Part shown: piece by piece, positions 8,395-17,158 of the stretch
How positions within the stretch are numbered: position 1 is the stretch's first letter
How the letters are laid out: every line of letters begins with the position of its first letter
Assembly (NCBI GenBank): GCA_040981125.1
Contig: JANRMQ010000002.1
Location: 124,001-188,000, forward strand
DNA: 64,000 nt
Direction: 5' to 3'
From: DASSBQ01 sp040981125
GTDB lineage: Bacteria; Nitrospirota; Nitrospiria; Nitrospirales; Nitrospiraceae
The notes under the pieces: generated by a model
Databases searched by the model: none
Seen by the model: only the letters and a program-made list of their open reading frames with translations
What the model was told of the DNA's origin: nothing
Program-made: the position numbers and the translations under genes

Positions 8395-11300
8395 ATCGGA
8401 TCGGTGGCCGGAACCTCTCCCCCGGCGGCCGACGCCCGGCGAGCAGACAAGCGGCGGGCCATTCGGTCGAACGCCAGATACACGACGGGGGTGGTATAGA
8501 GAGTCAACACTTGGCTGACGATCAGGCCGCCGACGATCGCGATGCCCAGCGGGCGCCGTAGCTCGGCCCCGACTCCGGTGCTGACCGCGAGCGGCAGCGC
8601 CGCCAGAAGCGCGGCCATGGTCGTCATCATGATCGGCCGGAACCGCAAGAGGCAGGCTTCATAGATCGCATCCGCTGGCCGCTTTCCCTCCTTGCGCTCC
8701 GCTTCCAAGGCGAAGTCGATCATCATAATGGCATTCTTCTTCACGATGCCGATCAACAGGATCAGGCCGATCAACGCCATCACGCTGAATTCCGTCCCGA
8801 CCAGCATCAGCGCGAGCAGGGCGCCGACCCCGGCGGAGGGCAAGGTGGAGAGAATCGTCAGCGGATGAATGTAGCTCTCGTAGAGAATCCCCAGCACGAT
8901 GTACACCGTCACCAGCGCCGCCAGAATCAGGATCGGTGTATTCACCAAGGATTTTTGAAACGCCTGCGCCGTGCCTTGGAAGCTGCCTCTGATGCTGGGG
9001 GGCAACCCGATTTGCTCCGTTGCCTGCTCGATCGCGTGAACCGCGCGGCCGAGGGATTCGCCCGGCGCCAAATTGAACGACAGCGTGACGGCGGGAAACT
9101 GTCCTTGGCGATTGATGACCAGCGGCGCGGTGGTTTCCGTCACCCGGGTAAACACACTCAGCGGAACCTGCCCGCCGCCGGCGGAGCGCACGTCGAGGAA
9201 TTGCAGGGCCTGCGGGCCCTTTTGAAATTCAGGCATCACCTCGAGGACGACGCGATACTGATTCAGTTGCGTGAACATGGTGGACACTTGCCGCTGGCCG
9301 AAGGCGTCGTACAGCGTATCGGTGATGAGCTGCGGGCTGATCCCCAACCGGGCGGCCGTGTTCCGATCGATATCGATCATGGCAGCCAGGCCTTGATCCT
9401 GCTGGTCGCTGCTCACGTCGCGCAATTCGGGAAGTGTCCGAAGCGCATCGAGCAACGCGGGCGCCCACCGTTGCAATTCTTCCGGATCGGCATCCTCCAA
9501 GGTGTATTGATATTGCGTGCGGCTCACCCGATCCTCCACCGTGAGGTCCTGCACCGGCTGCATGTACAGCGTGATGCCGTGGGCGGCGGCCAACCGGGAC
9601 TGCAATCGCTTGATGATATCCGGCACCCGCTCGGACCGCTGGGCGAGCGGCTTCAAGTTGATCTGCATGCGGCCGCTGTTGAGCGTGGTGTTGATCCCGT
9701 CCACTCCGATGAACGACGACAGACCGGCGACCGCCGGGTCCTCCAGAATGATGTTGGCCAGCGCCTGTTGGCGCTCCGCCATCGCGGGAAACGACACCGA
9801 TTGGGCCGTTTCCGAGATGCCCAGGATGATTCCGGTGTCCTGAACGGGAAAGAATCCTTTCGGGATCACGACATAGAGGAAGACGGTCAGGAGCAACGTT
9901 CCGACCGTCACAGCCAAGGTGGCCGGTTGATGCGCCAACACCCATCGCAGACTCCTGCCATAGACCTCGATGGTGCGATCGAAGAAGGCTTGGGAGGCGC
10001 GGTAATACCGCCCCTGTTTGGCCGGCGGCTGGTAGCGCAACAGGCGGGCGCACATCATCGGCGTCAACGTCAGGGAGACCATCGCCGAGATCAGAATCGT
10101 GATGCTCAACGTAATGGCGAATTCACGGAACAACTGCCCGACGACATCCCCCATCAGCAGGAGCGGAATCAAGACCGCGATGAGCGAGAGCGTCAACGAG
10201 AGAATCGTGAAGCCGATCTGCTGAGAGCCTTTGAGCGCGGCTTGCAGAGGCGGATCGCCCCGCTCGATGTACCGCGCAATGTTCTCAATCATGACGATCG
10301 CGTCGTCCACCACGAAGCCGGTCGAGACGGTCAGCGCCATCAGCGTGAGATTGTTCAGGCTGAATCCCAGCAGATACATCACGCCGAACGTTCCCACGAG
10401 GCTGAGCGGCACGGCCGCCGCCGGAATGACCGTGGCGGAGAGCGTTCGGAGAAAGAGAAAGATCACCATCACGACGAGAGCGACGGCGAGCACCAACTCG
10501 AACTGCACGTCCCGCACCGAAGCGCGGATCGACATCGTGCGATCGGTCAAGACGGCCACGTGCACCGACGACGGCAGCGCGCTCTGCAGCTGCGGGATGA
10601 GATTCTTGACCCGATCGACCACTTCAATGACGTTGGCGCCCGGCTGCCGCTGGATATTGACGATCACGGCCGGTGTCTCATCCATCCATGCGGCTTGCCG
10701 CACGTTTTCCACGTCGTCGATGACATCCGCCACATCGGAGAGATGCACCGGCGCGCCGTTTCGATAAGAGATGATCAACGGACGGTATTCACGGCTCGAA
10801 AGCAGCTGATCGGTCGCATTGATGATCGACGCGCGACGGGGCCCGTCGAACATGCCCTTTGCCTGGTTCACATTGGCGGCCGCCACGGCGAACCGGATAT
10901 CTTCCAACGTCAGGCCGTACGCCGAGAGAGCCCGGGGATTGGCTTGAATCCGCACCGCCGGCCTCTGTCCACCGCTGATGCTCACCAAGCCCACGCCGGA
11001 CAATTGCGAAATCTTTTGCGCAAAGCGCGTCTCGGCCAGGTCTTGGACCTGCGGAAGCGGTAATGTCTCGGATGTCAGAGCCAAGGTCAGAATCGGCGCA
11101 TCGGCGGGATTCACCTTGCTGTAAATCGGCGGGGCCGGCAGATCGCGCGGGAGAAAGGACCCGGCTGCATTGATGGCGGCCTGCACCTGCTGTTCGGCGA
11201 CGTCCAAATCGAGCTCGAGACTGAACTGCAAGGTGACGACCGAGCTGCCGCCGGAACTGGCGGAGGTCATCTGATTCAAGCCGGGCATCTGCCCGAACTG

Positions 11301-11507
11301 GCGTTCCAAAGGCGCCGTGACGGACGAGGCCATCACCGAGGGGCTCGCGCCCGGATAGAAGGTCAGGACTTGAATGGTCGGATAATCGACCTGCGGCAGC
11401 GCCGAGACGGGGAGCTGGCGGTAGGCGACCAGACCCGCCAGCAGGATGGCAACCATTGTGAGAGCGGTCGCCACCGGCCGGAGGATGAAGAGGCGGGATG
11501 GGTTCAC
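8391..11507 (-). CDS. RND efflux pump inner-membrane protein, HAE1/MdtB-like
   Basis: A 1038-residue RND transporter, first of the pair. It starts at a GTG inside a GTGA overlap with the stop of the membrane-fusion gene. Key features are MNPSRLFILRPVATAL at the N-terminus, the TM4 acidic pair in GFVVDDAIVMIENI, and FVDDAI/IVKKNAIMMIDF-type helices shared with its downstream paralogue. The two pumps are clearly related but diverged through the porter loops, as in mdtB/mdtC. It would form the energised inner-membrane part of a tripartite pump. The very long open frame on the opposite strand here (8865-11063) is a GC-rich shadow. Confidence 0.93.
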   Translation of the reverse strand: MNPSRLFILRPVATALTMVAILLAGLVAYRQLPVSALPQVDYPTIQVLTFYPGASPSVMASSVTAPLERQFGQMPGLNQMTSASSGGSSVVTLQFSLELDLDVAEQQVQAAINAAGSFLPRDLPAPPIYSKVNPADAPILTLALTSETLPLPQVQDLAETRFAQKISQLSGVGLVSISGGQRPAVRIQANPRALSAYGLTLEDIRFAVAAANVNQAKGMFDGPRRASIINATDQLLSSREYRPLIISYRNGAPVHLSDVADVIDDVENVRQAAWMDETPAVIVNIQRQPGANVIEVVDRVKNLIPQLQSALPSSVHVAVLTDRTMSIRASVRDVQFELVLAVALVVMVIFLFLRTLSATVIPAAAVPLSLVGTFGVMYLLGFSLNNLTLMALTVSTGFVVDDAIVMIENIARYIERGDPPLQAALKGSQQIGFTILSLTLSLIAVLIPLLLMGDVVGQLFREFAITLSITILISAMVSLTLTPMMCARLLRYQPPAKQGRYYRASQAFFDRTIEVYGRSLRWVLAHQPATLAVTVGTLLLTVFLYVVIPKGFFPVQDTGIILGISETAQSVSFPAMAERQQALANIILEDPAVAGLSSFIGVDGINTTLNSGRMQINLKPLAQRSERVPDIIKRLQSRLAAAHGITLYMQPVQDLTVEDRVSRTQYQYTLEDADPEELQRWAPALLDALRTLPELRDVSSDQQDQGLAAMIDIDRNTAARLGISPQLITDTLYDAFGQRQVSTMFTQLNQYRVVLEVMPEFQKGPQALQFLDVRSAGGGQVPLSVFTRVTETTAPLVINRQGQFPAVTLSFNLAPGESLGRAVHAIEQATEQIGLPPSIRGSFQGTAQAFQKSLVNTPILILAALVTVYIVLGILYESYIHPLTILSTLPSAGVGALLALMLVGTEFSVMALIGLILLIGIVKKNAIMMIDFALEAERKEGKRPADAIYEACLLRFRPIMMTTMAALLAALPLAVSTGVGAELRRPLGIAIVGGLIVSQVLTLYTTPVVYLAFDRMARRLSARRASAAGGEVPATDPI

Positions 11508-12838
11508 GTGCGCGGCCTCTGCGGCGCCTGCCCATCCGATGATTCGCTCGCCGGTTTCTGGGCAGGCGGCTGACCCGGGTGCCGGACCTCGACCTTTGTG
11601 CCGTCGCGGAGTTTTTCAGTGCCGTCCACGACTACCACGTCGTTGGGCGCCAGGCCTACCTCAATCGCGCTGTCCTCTCCGTGACTCACACCGACCTCGA
11701 CGGGCCGTACGCCGACCGTCTGGTCTTCTTTCACGACGTACACGAAGGCGCCCTGCGGCCCGCGCTGAACGGCGGCCGCCGGCACAATGGTGGCTCCGCG
11801 CTTCGTGTCCAACAATAATTGCGCGTTCACGAACTGATTCGGAAACAGCTCATTGTTATCGTTCTGAAAAACCGCCTTGAGCCTGACCGTTCCGGTGTTC
11901 GGGTCGATTTGGTTATCGACGGTCAACAACGTGCCGGTCGCGAGCAGCCGCTTGTGTTCGCGGTCATACGCCTCGACCGGCAATTGCTCGCCGGTCGCCA
12001 GTTTGCTCATCAAGGCGGGCAACCGGTCTTCGGGAATAGTAAAGATCACAGTGATGGGCTGAAGTTGCGTGATCACCAGGAGCCCGTTGGGATCATTGGC
12101 TCGCACCATGTTGCCTTGGTCCACGAGGCGCAGGCCCACACGCCCGTCGATCGGCGCCGTGATGCGGCTATAGAGAAGTTGCAGTTTGGCATTATCGATC
12201 TGCCCCTGATCCGCCTTGACGATCCCTTCGCTCTGGCGGACCAGCGCCTCCTGGGTATCCAGCTGTTGTTTCGGAACGTATCCCTGTTCATACAGCCCGC
12301 GGTACCGTTCCAGATCCAATTGCGCGTTTTTGAGCTGGGCCAGGTCCCGCGCCATCTGTCCTTCCGCCTGGGTCAACTGCACCTCGAATGGCCGGGGATC
12401 GATCTGGGCCAGCAGGTCGCCCTTGCGCACGAGTTGTCCTTCCTTGAATAGGACCTGCATGAGCTGGCCGTCCACGCGGCTTCGCACGGTGACCGTATTG
12501 AACGGCACGACGGAGCCGAGCCCGCTGAGATAGATGCCGATGTCGCCGGTTTTTGCCGATGTCGTCACGACCGGCACAGATCGGGGCGCGCCGTGGCCGC
12601 CCGGTCCTGCGGAACGGGATTGTTCGTCGCCGGACTTGGAGACGAGCGCATAGGCGCCGATGGCGAGCAGGCTGATCACGAGGAGAGCGAGCAGCGAGCG
12701 CGTGAGTTGCCGTGGCCGGCCCGTCGAGGTCGGACTGTCGGTCTTGATGAAATCGTGAGCCCCAGCCATCCTTCCACCGTTTCGATTCGTGGATTCCGTA
12801 GCCGAGGAAACGCTGTCATCAGAGTGTAACTCAAACAT
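11504..12838 (-). CDS. RND periplasmic adaptor (membrane fusion protein), MdtA-like
   Basis: A 444-residue HlyD/AcrA-type adaptor. After a roughly 60-residue N-terminal extension comes one membrane anchor (LTRSLLALLVISLLAIGAYA). The lipoyl halves (VRSRVDGQLMQVLFKEGQLV; RITAPIDGRVGLRLVDQGNMV) flank an alpha-hairpin, and beta-barrel and membrane-proximal domains follow to the C-terminus. ATG 12838 was preferred because it overlaps the preceding stop and has GGAG upstream; ATG 12769, preceded by GGTGGAAGG, is a reasonable alternative that would give a shorter cytoplasmic tail. It bridges the two RND pumps to an outer-membrane channel encoded elsewhere. Confidence 0.9.
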   Translation of the reverse strand: MFELHSDDSVSSATESTNRNGGRMAGAHDFIKTDSPTSTGRPRQLTRSLLALLVISLLAIGAYALVSKSGDEQSRSAGPGGHGAPRSVPVVTTSAKTGDIGIYLSGLGSVVPFNTVTVRSRVDGQLMQVLFKEGQLVRKGDLLAQIDPRPFEVQLTQAEGQMARDLAQLKNAQLDLERYRGLYEQGYVPKQQLDTQEALVRQSEGIVKADQGQIDNAKLQLLYSRITAPIDGRVGLRLVDQGNMVRANDPNGLLVITQLQPITVIFTIPEDRLPALMSKLATGEQLPVEAYDREHKRLLATGTLLTVDNQIDPNTGTVRLKAVFQNDNNELFPNQFVNAQLLLDTKRGATIVPAAAVQRGPQGAFVYVVKEDQTVGVRPVEVGVSHGEDSAIEVGLAPNDVVVVDGTEKLRDGTKVEVRHPGQPPAQKPASESSDGQAPQRPRT

Positions 12839-13271
12839 GGCGCTCCATGGGTCGTTTTGTACGGATATACAGAGCAAACAGGACGGCGCCGAGCAGAAAA
12901 CAGAGGCCGAAGCCCGCGACGGAATACATTTCCGCCTCCCACATCATGGCATCCCGAAGCTGAGACGGTCCAGGATCCAGGATACCTGATTCCGCCGACG
13001 CCAGCCATGGAACATAGAGTAGAACCACCGAAACCAGCAGACATTCGACGCTCCCCACCAGACAACCCCGTCCCCAGACCGCACGGACCGTGGGGGCGCG
13101 CCGCGACACGAATACACCGGTGCCGATCAACCCGCCGAGAAACAGCATCGCCGTGAATTCAGGCGAGATCGAGGCGGCATCCATCACCGTGGCCGGAATG
13201 AAGTACAGGACGAATCCCGAAATTGTCCCGATCACGACAGCCGATAAGAGGCGCCCCATCCGGTTCACCAT
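12831..13271 (-). CDS. Small integral membrane protein of unknown function
   Basis: The 146-residue protein has four likely transmembrane segments, at about residues 8-30, 38-54, 68-88 and 115-138. A short acidic or polar loop (ESGILDPGPSQLRD) lies between the third and fourth, and the tail is basic (RTKRPMERHV). The start has GGAG 7 nt upstream. It sits inside the ECF sigma/RND operon and overlaps the adaptor start by 8 nt, so it is expressed with the pump. It may be an accessory membrane subunit, but I do not recognise a family. Confidence 0.75.
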   Translation of the reverse strand: MVNRMGRLLSAVVIGTISGFVLYFIPATVMDAASISPEFTAMLFLGGLIGTGVFVSRRAPTVRAVWGRGCLVGSVECLLVSVVLLYVPWLASAESGILDPGPSQLRDAMMWEAEMYSVAGFGLCFLLGAVLFALYIRTKRPMERHV

Positions 13272-13283
13272 CCATTTCTCCGA

Positions 13284-13712
13284 TCACGGCTGTCCGGTGG
13301 ATCGCGGCTCGCTCTCCGCTTCGGACACGAACTCACGTGATGTGTTCCATCGCGCCCTCAGACCCGCATAGAGGCCGTCCAACTTCCGGAGCTGATCCGG
13401 CGACAATGTCGTCTTCATGTCCGCCATCGCTTGCGCGAGGATCCGCTCCACTTCCGGCTGATGTTCAAAGCGCAAGCGCAAGAGCCGCTTGTGAGTCCGA
13501 TCGACAATCGGTTTCATGGCCGCTTCTTGCGCCGGATTCAGCGCCAACTCCTGGGTCAACCTTTTCATCAGCCGTTCCTGCCTGGCCGCCGGCCCTCGCT
13601 CTCCCTGATGGTCGTGCTTATATTGCCAATAGAGGGCGGCGCCGACCACGCCGGTCAGGACGCCGGCGAGAAATAAGACGACCAGGCCGATCCAGAGCTT
13701 CTGTCGTGTCAT
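13284..13712 (-). CDS. Membrane-anchored Spy/CpxP-like (LTxxQ) periplasmic protein
   Basis: A 142-residue protein with one N-terminal membrane anchor (LWIGLVVLFLAGVLTGVV) and a helical periplasmic domain. That domain carries two LTxxQ-like motifs, LNPAQ near residue 58 and LSPDQ near residue 103, as in CpxP, Spy and CnrX-like proteins. Members act as periplasmic chaperones or metal/stress sensors. Its place directly after a sigma/anti-sigma pair and ahead of an efflux system resembles CnrYXH-type modules, where the CnrX-like protein senses the signal; that role here is an inference. A purine-rich AGGAAGAGGG lies just upstream of the ATG. Confidence 0.82.
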   Translation of the reverse strand: MTRQKLWIGLVVLFLAGVLTGVVGAALYWQYKHDHQGERGPAARQERLMKRLTQELALNPAQEAAMKPIVDRTHKRLLRLRFEHQPEVERILAQAMADMKTTLSPDQLRKLDGLYAGLRARWNTSREFVSEAESEPRSTGQP

Positions 13713-13738
13713 GACCGCCCTCTTCCTTGTTCCAACTG

Positions 13739-14053
13739 CTATTCAATCAGCGCCGGACTCGGCTCCAAATCTTCGGACAGCAACGCCGTCAGCTCGCCTT
13801 GATCCGTCCCGGCATAGAAGAACGCGGACCCGGCAAGAAGAGCGGCGAACGCGGCGGCGGCCGCCGCCGATCGCCAGACGCAGAGTTCCACCCACGCGCC
13901 CGGGTCGTTCCGCGAAGAAGCGGCTGCGCGCCGGATATCGCGCATCACTCCTTGTGCCCATCCGGCGTCGAGCGGAGGAGCTTCACGATCCCGATGGACG
14001 TTCGCAAGGCCCTGCTCCAGACGATCCAAATCCTTAGGATTCCGTTCGCTCAT
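13739..14053 (-). CDS. Probable anti-sigma factor (single-pass membrane protein)
   Basis: The 104-residue product has a charged N-terminal cytoplasmic part (about 60 residues, rich in Arg/Asp/Glu) and one hydrophobic segment (AAAAAAFAALLAGSAFFYAG). A short acidic periplasmic tail follows. It overlaps the ECF sigma gene by 20 nt in another frame, the usual arrangement for a cognate anti-sigma factor. Sequence similarity to a named anti-sigma family is not evident to me, so the call rests on topology, size and position. It would hold the sigma factor at the membrane until the periplasmic partner signals. Confidence 0.68.
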   Translation of the reverse strand: MSERNPKDLDRLEQGLANVHRDREAPPLDAGWAQGVMRDIRRAAASSRNDPGAWVELCVWRSAAAAAAFAALLAGSAFFYAGTDQGELTALLSEDLEPSPALIE

Positions 14054-14621
14054 GACGCCGCTCCTCCGCCAAAAATAATTGCCGAAGCGCCCGCCTGGCT
14101 CGATAGGCTCTGACCTTTACATTGACCGTGCTCCAGCCCAGCAGTGTCGCCGCCTCGCGGACCGAATGTCCTTCCAGATGCACGAGACTGAGCACCAGCC
14201 GATGTTCCGGTGAAAGCCGACTTAAAGCCCATTCCAAAACCTCTTTCGCCTCCCGCCGTCCGACCTCCTCCTGAAAACGCGCCTCCGAGTCGGCCGCCGA
14301 TACCCGCTCGATCCATGCGTCATGCTCCTCCGTCAATGCGCTGACCGGCGTCGCGCCGCGTTTTGCTTCCCTCCAAAAATCATAGCAGGCGCGGACGGCA
14401 ATACCGGACAACCAATGGGCAAACGGCACATCGGTCGAATATCCGCCCAATCCGGTGTAGGCGCGGACAAAGACGTCATGCGTCACCTCGTTCACTCGGT
14501 CGGACGGCACGTGCCGGCCGACGATTCTCGCCACATGTGTCTGATAACGCGCCAACAGCTCCGCGAAACAGTCAACGTCGCCATGCAAGACCCGCTCGAT
14601 AATGTGCGCATCATCCGGCAC
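14034..14621 (-). CDS. ECF (RpoE-type) RNA polymerase sigma factor
   Basis: A 195-residue group 4 sigma factor. Region 2 is visible as DVDCFAELLARYQTHVARIVGR...VNEVTHDVFVRAY, and region 4 as LSRLSPEHRLVLSLVHLEG followed by the helix-turn-helix SVREAATLLGWSTVNVKVRAYRARRAL. The linker lies between. It starts at a GTG with GGAG about 11 nt upstream. It is the first gene of the operon running through the anti-sigma-like, Spy/CpxP-like and RND genes, so it probably drives its own operon. The 108 nt between it and the neighbouring Spy-like gene may hold its promoter. Confidence 0.93.
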   Translation of the reverse strand: MPDDAHIIERVLHGDVDCFAELLARYQTHVARIVGRHVPSDRVNEVTHDVFVRAYTGLGGYSTDVPFAHWLSGIAVRACYDFWREAKRGATPVSALTEEHDAWIERVSAADSEARFQEEVGRREAKEVLEWALSRLSPEHRLVLSLVHLEGHSVREAATLLGWSTVNVKVRAYRARRALRQLFLAEERRHERTES

Positions 14622-14729
14622 CGGCGCCTATGCTCCATGAGAACAGGCCGCCGCGCGCGGCCTGCCGGCCCGCATCATACCGCAACGGGCCATGAACCTC
14701 ATGGATCATCGAGATATCAACCGGCCGCT

Positions 14730-15338
14730 CTAGCCCGCCTGGTTCACCGCTGGCTGATTGTCGGACTCTCTGTCGGCCGCCCGTTTCTCTGAAGACGCAC
14801 CGTCGTTTGCCGGCCCGCTCGTATCGGCCTTGATCATGCGCGATCGATAGCCATGCCACATCTGCCGACGCAACGTCTGGTGCTTCTCCCGTTGCTCGGG
14901 CGTCAGGACGGCCGAGGCTTCGCGCTTGGCTTTGATACCGATCATACGCAGCTTGCCTTCCAATCCCTCCTGTTCATTCACCTTGGCTTCAATCACCGAG
15001 AGGTCGGTTTTTTCATCCGACACGAGCGCGCGCAATTCCCGCGCGGCCACCCTCACATCGGCGTGGGCGCGGATCGCCGCCAGATCCTGTTGCAGCGCAA
15101 TGCTTTTCAGTTTCCCGACCTGCTCCTCGGTCAATCCCAGCTCCTGTCGATGGCGCAACAGATGGTTGGCAAACCCATGGGCCTTACCGCCATGCCCCAG
15201 CATGGCATGGCCACCTGCTCCGGCCCCATACGCGCTTTTGTGCGAGGACCAGCCGTTTGCCCAACCGGGAACGGCAGCGAAGGCCAGTGTAGCCAGACCC
15301 ATCAGCATTCCGAACGCTATGGCACCAACTCGTGTCAT
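14730..15338 (-). CDS. Spy/CpxP family periplasmic protein (LTxxQ motifs)
   Basis: A 202-residue exported protein. It has a signal peptide (MTRVGAIAFGMLMGLATLAF, cleavage near GWANG), a Gly/His-rich linker (residues 35-60) that could bind metal, and a helical core with two LTxxQ motifs (LTEEQ near residue 75, LTPEQ near residue 147). GAGGAGG precedes the ATG at good spacing. It lies just upstream of the ECF operon on the same strand and may belong to its regulon. As a periplasmic chaperone or stress sensor it parallels the shorter membrane-bound homologue at 13284-13712. Confidence 0.85.
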   Translation of the reverse strand: MTRVGAIAFGMLMGLATLAFAAVPGWANGWSSHKSAYGAGAGGHAMLGHGGKAHGFANHLLRHRQELGLTEEQVGKLKSIALQQDLAAIRAHADVRVAARELRALVSDEKTDLSVIEAKVNEQEGLEGKLRMIGIKAKREASAVLTPEQREKHQTLRRQMWHGYRSRMIKADTSGPANDGASSEKRAADRESDNQPAVNQAG

Positions 15339-15524
15339 GACAACCTCCTCATATTATGGATACCCTATCTTTCCCTATACTCTAGTCGTTTTGGGCGGCC
15401 GGAAGGTTACACGATAATGAGGGAGCCGACTGAGGAGGAAATTGGTTGGGCCGGTGCGGCTACTGAAGACCAAAAAACGGAAGGTTTACAATTAGGCAGG
15501 CCGGTCGAAGCCGGCAAGGGCCGG

Positions 15525-16001
15525 CTATTTCTCGTCGATCTCAAAGGAATTGGTGTAAAAGGGCCGCCCGAATCCGATGCGGTAGGTACCGGGATTCGGA
15601 GGTTGCATAGATCCGTCGCCGCCGGATGTCGGCCAGAGATATTCATGATGATCACCAGGCGGGAGGTCACGGAACGACACGAGGTTCCCCGCGGCGCGCA
15701 GCTCGACCGGCTTCCATTCACCGCCCTCGGTCTTCTTTTCCAGCACCGCAAACTCTCCATCTACGGCGGCGCGATCGACGATCGGGGTGGCTACATCGGA
15801 GACGTTGGTGACGGTAATCCGGACCACTTCCCCCCTCTTGTACACCCGCTGGTCGGTCTCGTACTTCAAGGCCGGGCCCGGGGTGTCGGCTCCGGGCTGG
15901 CTTGGAGATGGAAGCGGTACGGAAGGGATTTGACCGCTTACGGACGGCTCAAGAAACGCGACTCCCGCAATCAACAACACTGCCGCTAACCGCACCATCA
16001 T
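15525..16001 (-). CDS. Small secreted beta-sandwich protein of unknown function
   Basis: The start at 16001 (tandem ATG-ATG) is supported by GAGGAAGG four bases upstream and yields a signal peptide (MMVRLAAVLLIAGVAFL...VSGQ) on a 158-residue protein; a longer frame from 16184 lacks both. The mature domain alternates strands and turns (VYKRGEVVRITVTNVSD, EYLWPTS, GTYRIGF), resembling immunoglobulin-like or BsuPI-type domains. No catalytic residues are evident. It may be an extracytoplasmic binding domain. It marks the end of conserved-looking DNA before the accessory island. Confidence 0.7.
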   Translation of the reverse strand: MMVRLAAVLLIAGVAFLEPSVSGQIPSVPLPSPSQPGADTPGPALKYETDQRVYKRGEVVRITVTNVSDVATPIVDRAAVDGEFAVLEKKTEGGEWKPVELRAAGNLVSFRDLPPGDHHEYLWPTSGGDGSMQPPNPGTYRIGFGRPFYTNSFEIDEK

Positions 16002-16102
16002 TCTACCTTCCTCGTCGGCCAAGGTCACCCAATGATCCTGGGAGAAACGGAAAGCTTGTTCAAGGGGCATAACGGCCTTGAAAGAAAGCAGTGGATTGAG
16101 AC

Positions 16103-16267
16103 ATGGATCTGGGCTGCGAGGAATGGAAACGAATAATTCACGATCTGTCAGAGAAGGACCGTGAATTGCTGGAATGGCAGGCATATGCTTTTGCAGAACT
16201 TATTCTTGTTCCACGTAAGCCTCTCAAAGATCATCTATTACAGGCGACTGAGAAGGCGAAGTCTTAA
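16103..16267 (+). pseudogene. Fragment of an ImmA/IrrE-type (DUF955) protein, C-terminal end only
   Basis: A 54-codon frame with the features of the end of ImmA/IrrE-family proteins: ELLEWQAYAFAELILVPRKP matches the conserved EWQAxxFAxxLLVPxxxL stretch after the metalloprotease core. The HExxH core and N-terminal region are absent, and nothing upstream restores them. ImmA/IrrE proteins are usually paired with phage- or ICE-type repressors, so this is probably debris of a mobile element or toxin-antitoxin locus. It could still be expressed as a small protein starting at the ATG. Confidence 0.6.
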
Positions 16268-16340
16268 ACAGGCTGTAGATGCATCCGTACTGGTTTGAAC
16301 GTCTGGCGGCGTTCGAATCACACCAACGAGGAGCATCCCC

Positions 16341-16705
16341 ATGGCAAGAGTACAAAGTAGCGTCGACACGCGCAAGAGGCTGAAAGAGATGCTGGCAGGC
16401 GACACGGGCAAGATCGACACGAGCGTATTTGTGCGGCAGCTGTGCGCCTCATGATTGAGGTAGCCTTGGAGGCCGAAGTCGGTGAGCGGCTCGGCGTGGC
16501 TATTATGAACGCGGCGACCACGGAGCGGAGGGATCCCAATGGCTCCCGCGGGTACCGAAATGGGGTGCGCGTGGGGCGTCTGAAGACCTCCGAAGGGGTA
16601 ATCGAGTACGGCGTGCCACAGTCCGACACCTCGAGGGCTGGCAGTCGGAGATTCGGGCGGCGCTGAGCGGCAAGAGCCAAGAATTGGACCGGGACGACGA
16701 TGACG
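16341..16705 (+). pseudogene. Decayed IS256-family (mutator-type) transposase remnant
   Basis: Three frames carry successive pieces of the N-terminal third of an IS256-type transposase. The first (16341-16454) ends TSVFVRQLCAS. The second (16442-16666) has MIEVALEAEVGERLG and GSRGYRNGVRVGRLKTSEG, matching the family's LIxEALExEMxEHLG and GYRNGYRxRxLKT patterns. A third frame from about 16620 reads EGWQSEIRAALSGKSQELDR. Two frameshifts and the missing DDE catalytic region make it non-functional. No terminal inverted repeats were found. Confidence 0.7.
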
Positions 16706-17158
16706 ACGAGCCTCCGAATCGTCCGATAGGGTTCCTGCCACATTCAGATTATTAAGAAAGGAGAGAAAGTAGAGTTGTCGATGAGCATTCCACTGATACA
16801 AATCCATCCTCACTGCAGCAAACAACTGCTGAAGTCTGTTATTCAGAAGGGCAAACATGTGACCATAAACATGACCGCACTACAGTGGCGTGCCGGTCAT
16901 CTCAGCAGCGGACTTTGTCACGCCGCTGAAGTAGCTATGATTCGCCACCGTCCATCGCTCTCACCTGATACAAGTCGAAAGACAATTCCAGATCCACACA
17001 TTCTGAGACCGATGGCCGATAATGATGGAACCGAACCACACTGAGGGGCAGCAGGAAATGATCTACAGACGGTTTGCGCGCCTATTTTGCTTACATCTGC
17101 ACAAACTGAACTGTATGGACCTGTCTGCCGTGTCAGTAGAGGCTATGACTGCCTCGTT
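16706..17158. other. Gene-poor stretch after the transposase remnant
   Basis: There is no convincing gene here. Short frames, including one at 16775-17044 on the plus strand, have a biased His/Ser/Pro make-up and no recognisable domain. Base composition is more AT-rich than the flanking core genes, as expected for decayed mobile DNA. Confidence 0.5.

Noticed and set aside
8865..11063. Very long plus-strand open frame (732 codons) opposite the RND genes
   Set aside because: It is the mirror of a strongly supported RND gene, rich in His/Arg/Asp/Gln as expected from GC-biased antisense frames, and shows no domain.
16775..17044. 89-codon plus-strand frame after the transposase remnant
   Set aside because: No ribosome site, no domain, odd composition; probably chance in decayed DNA.
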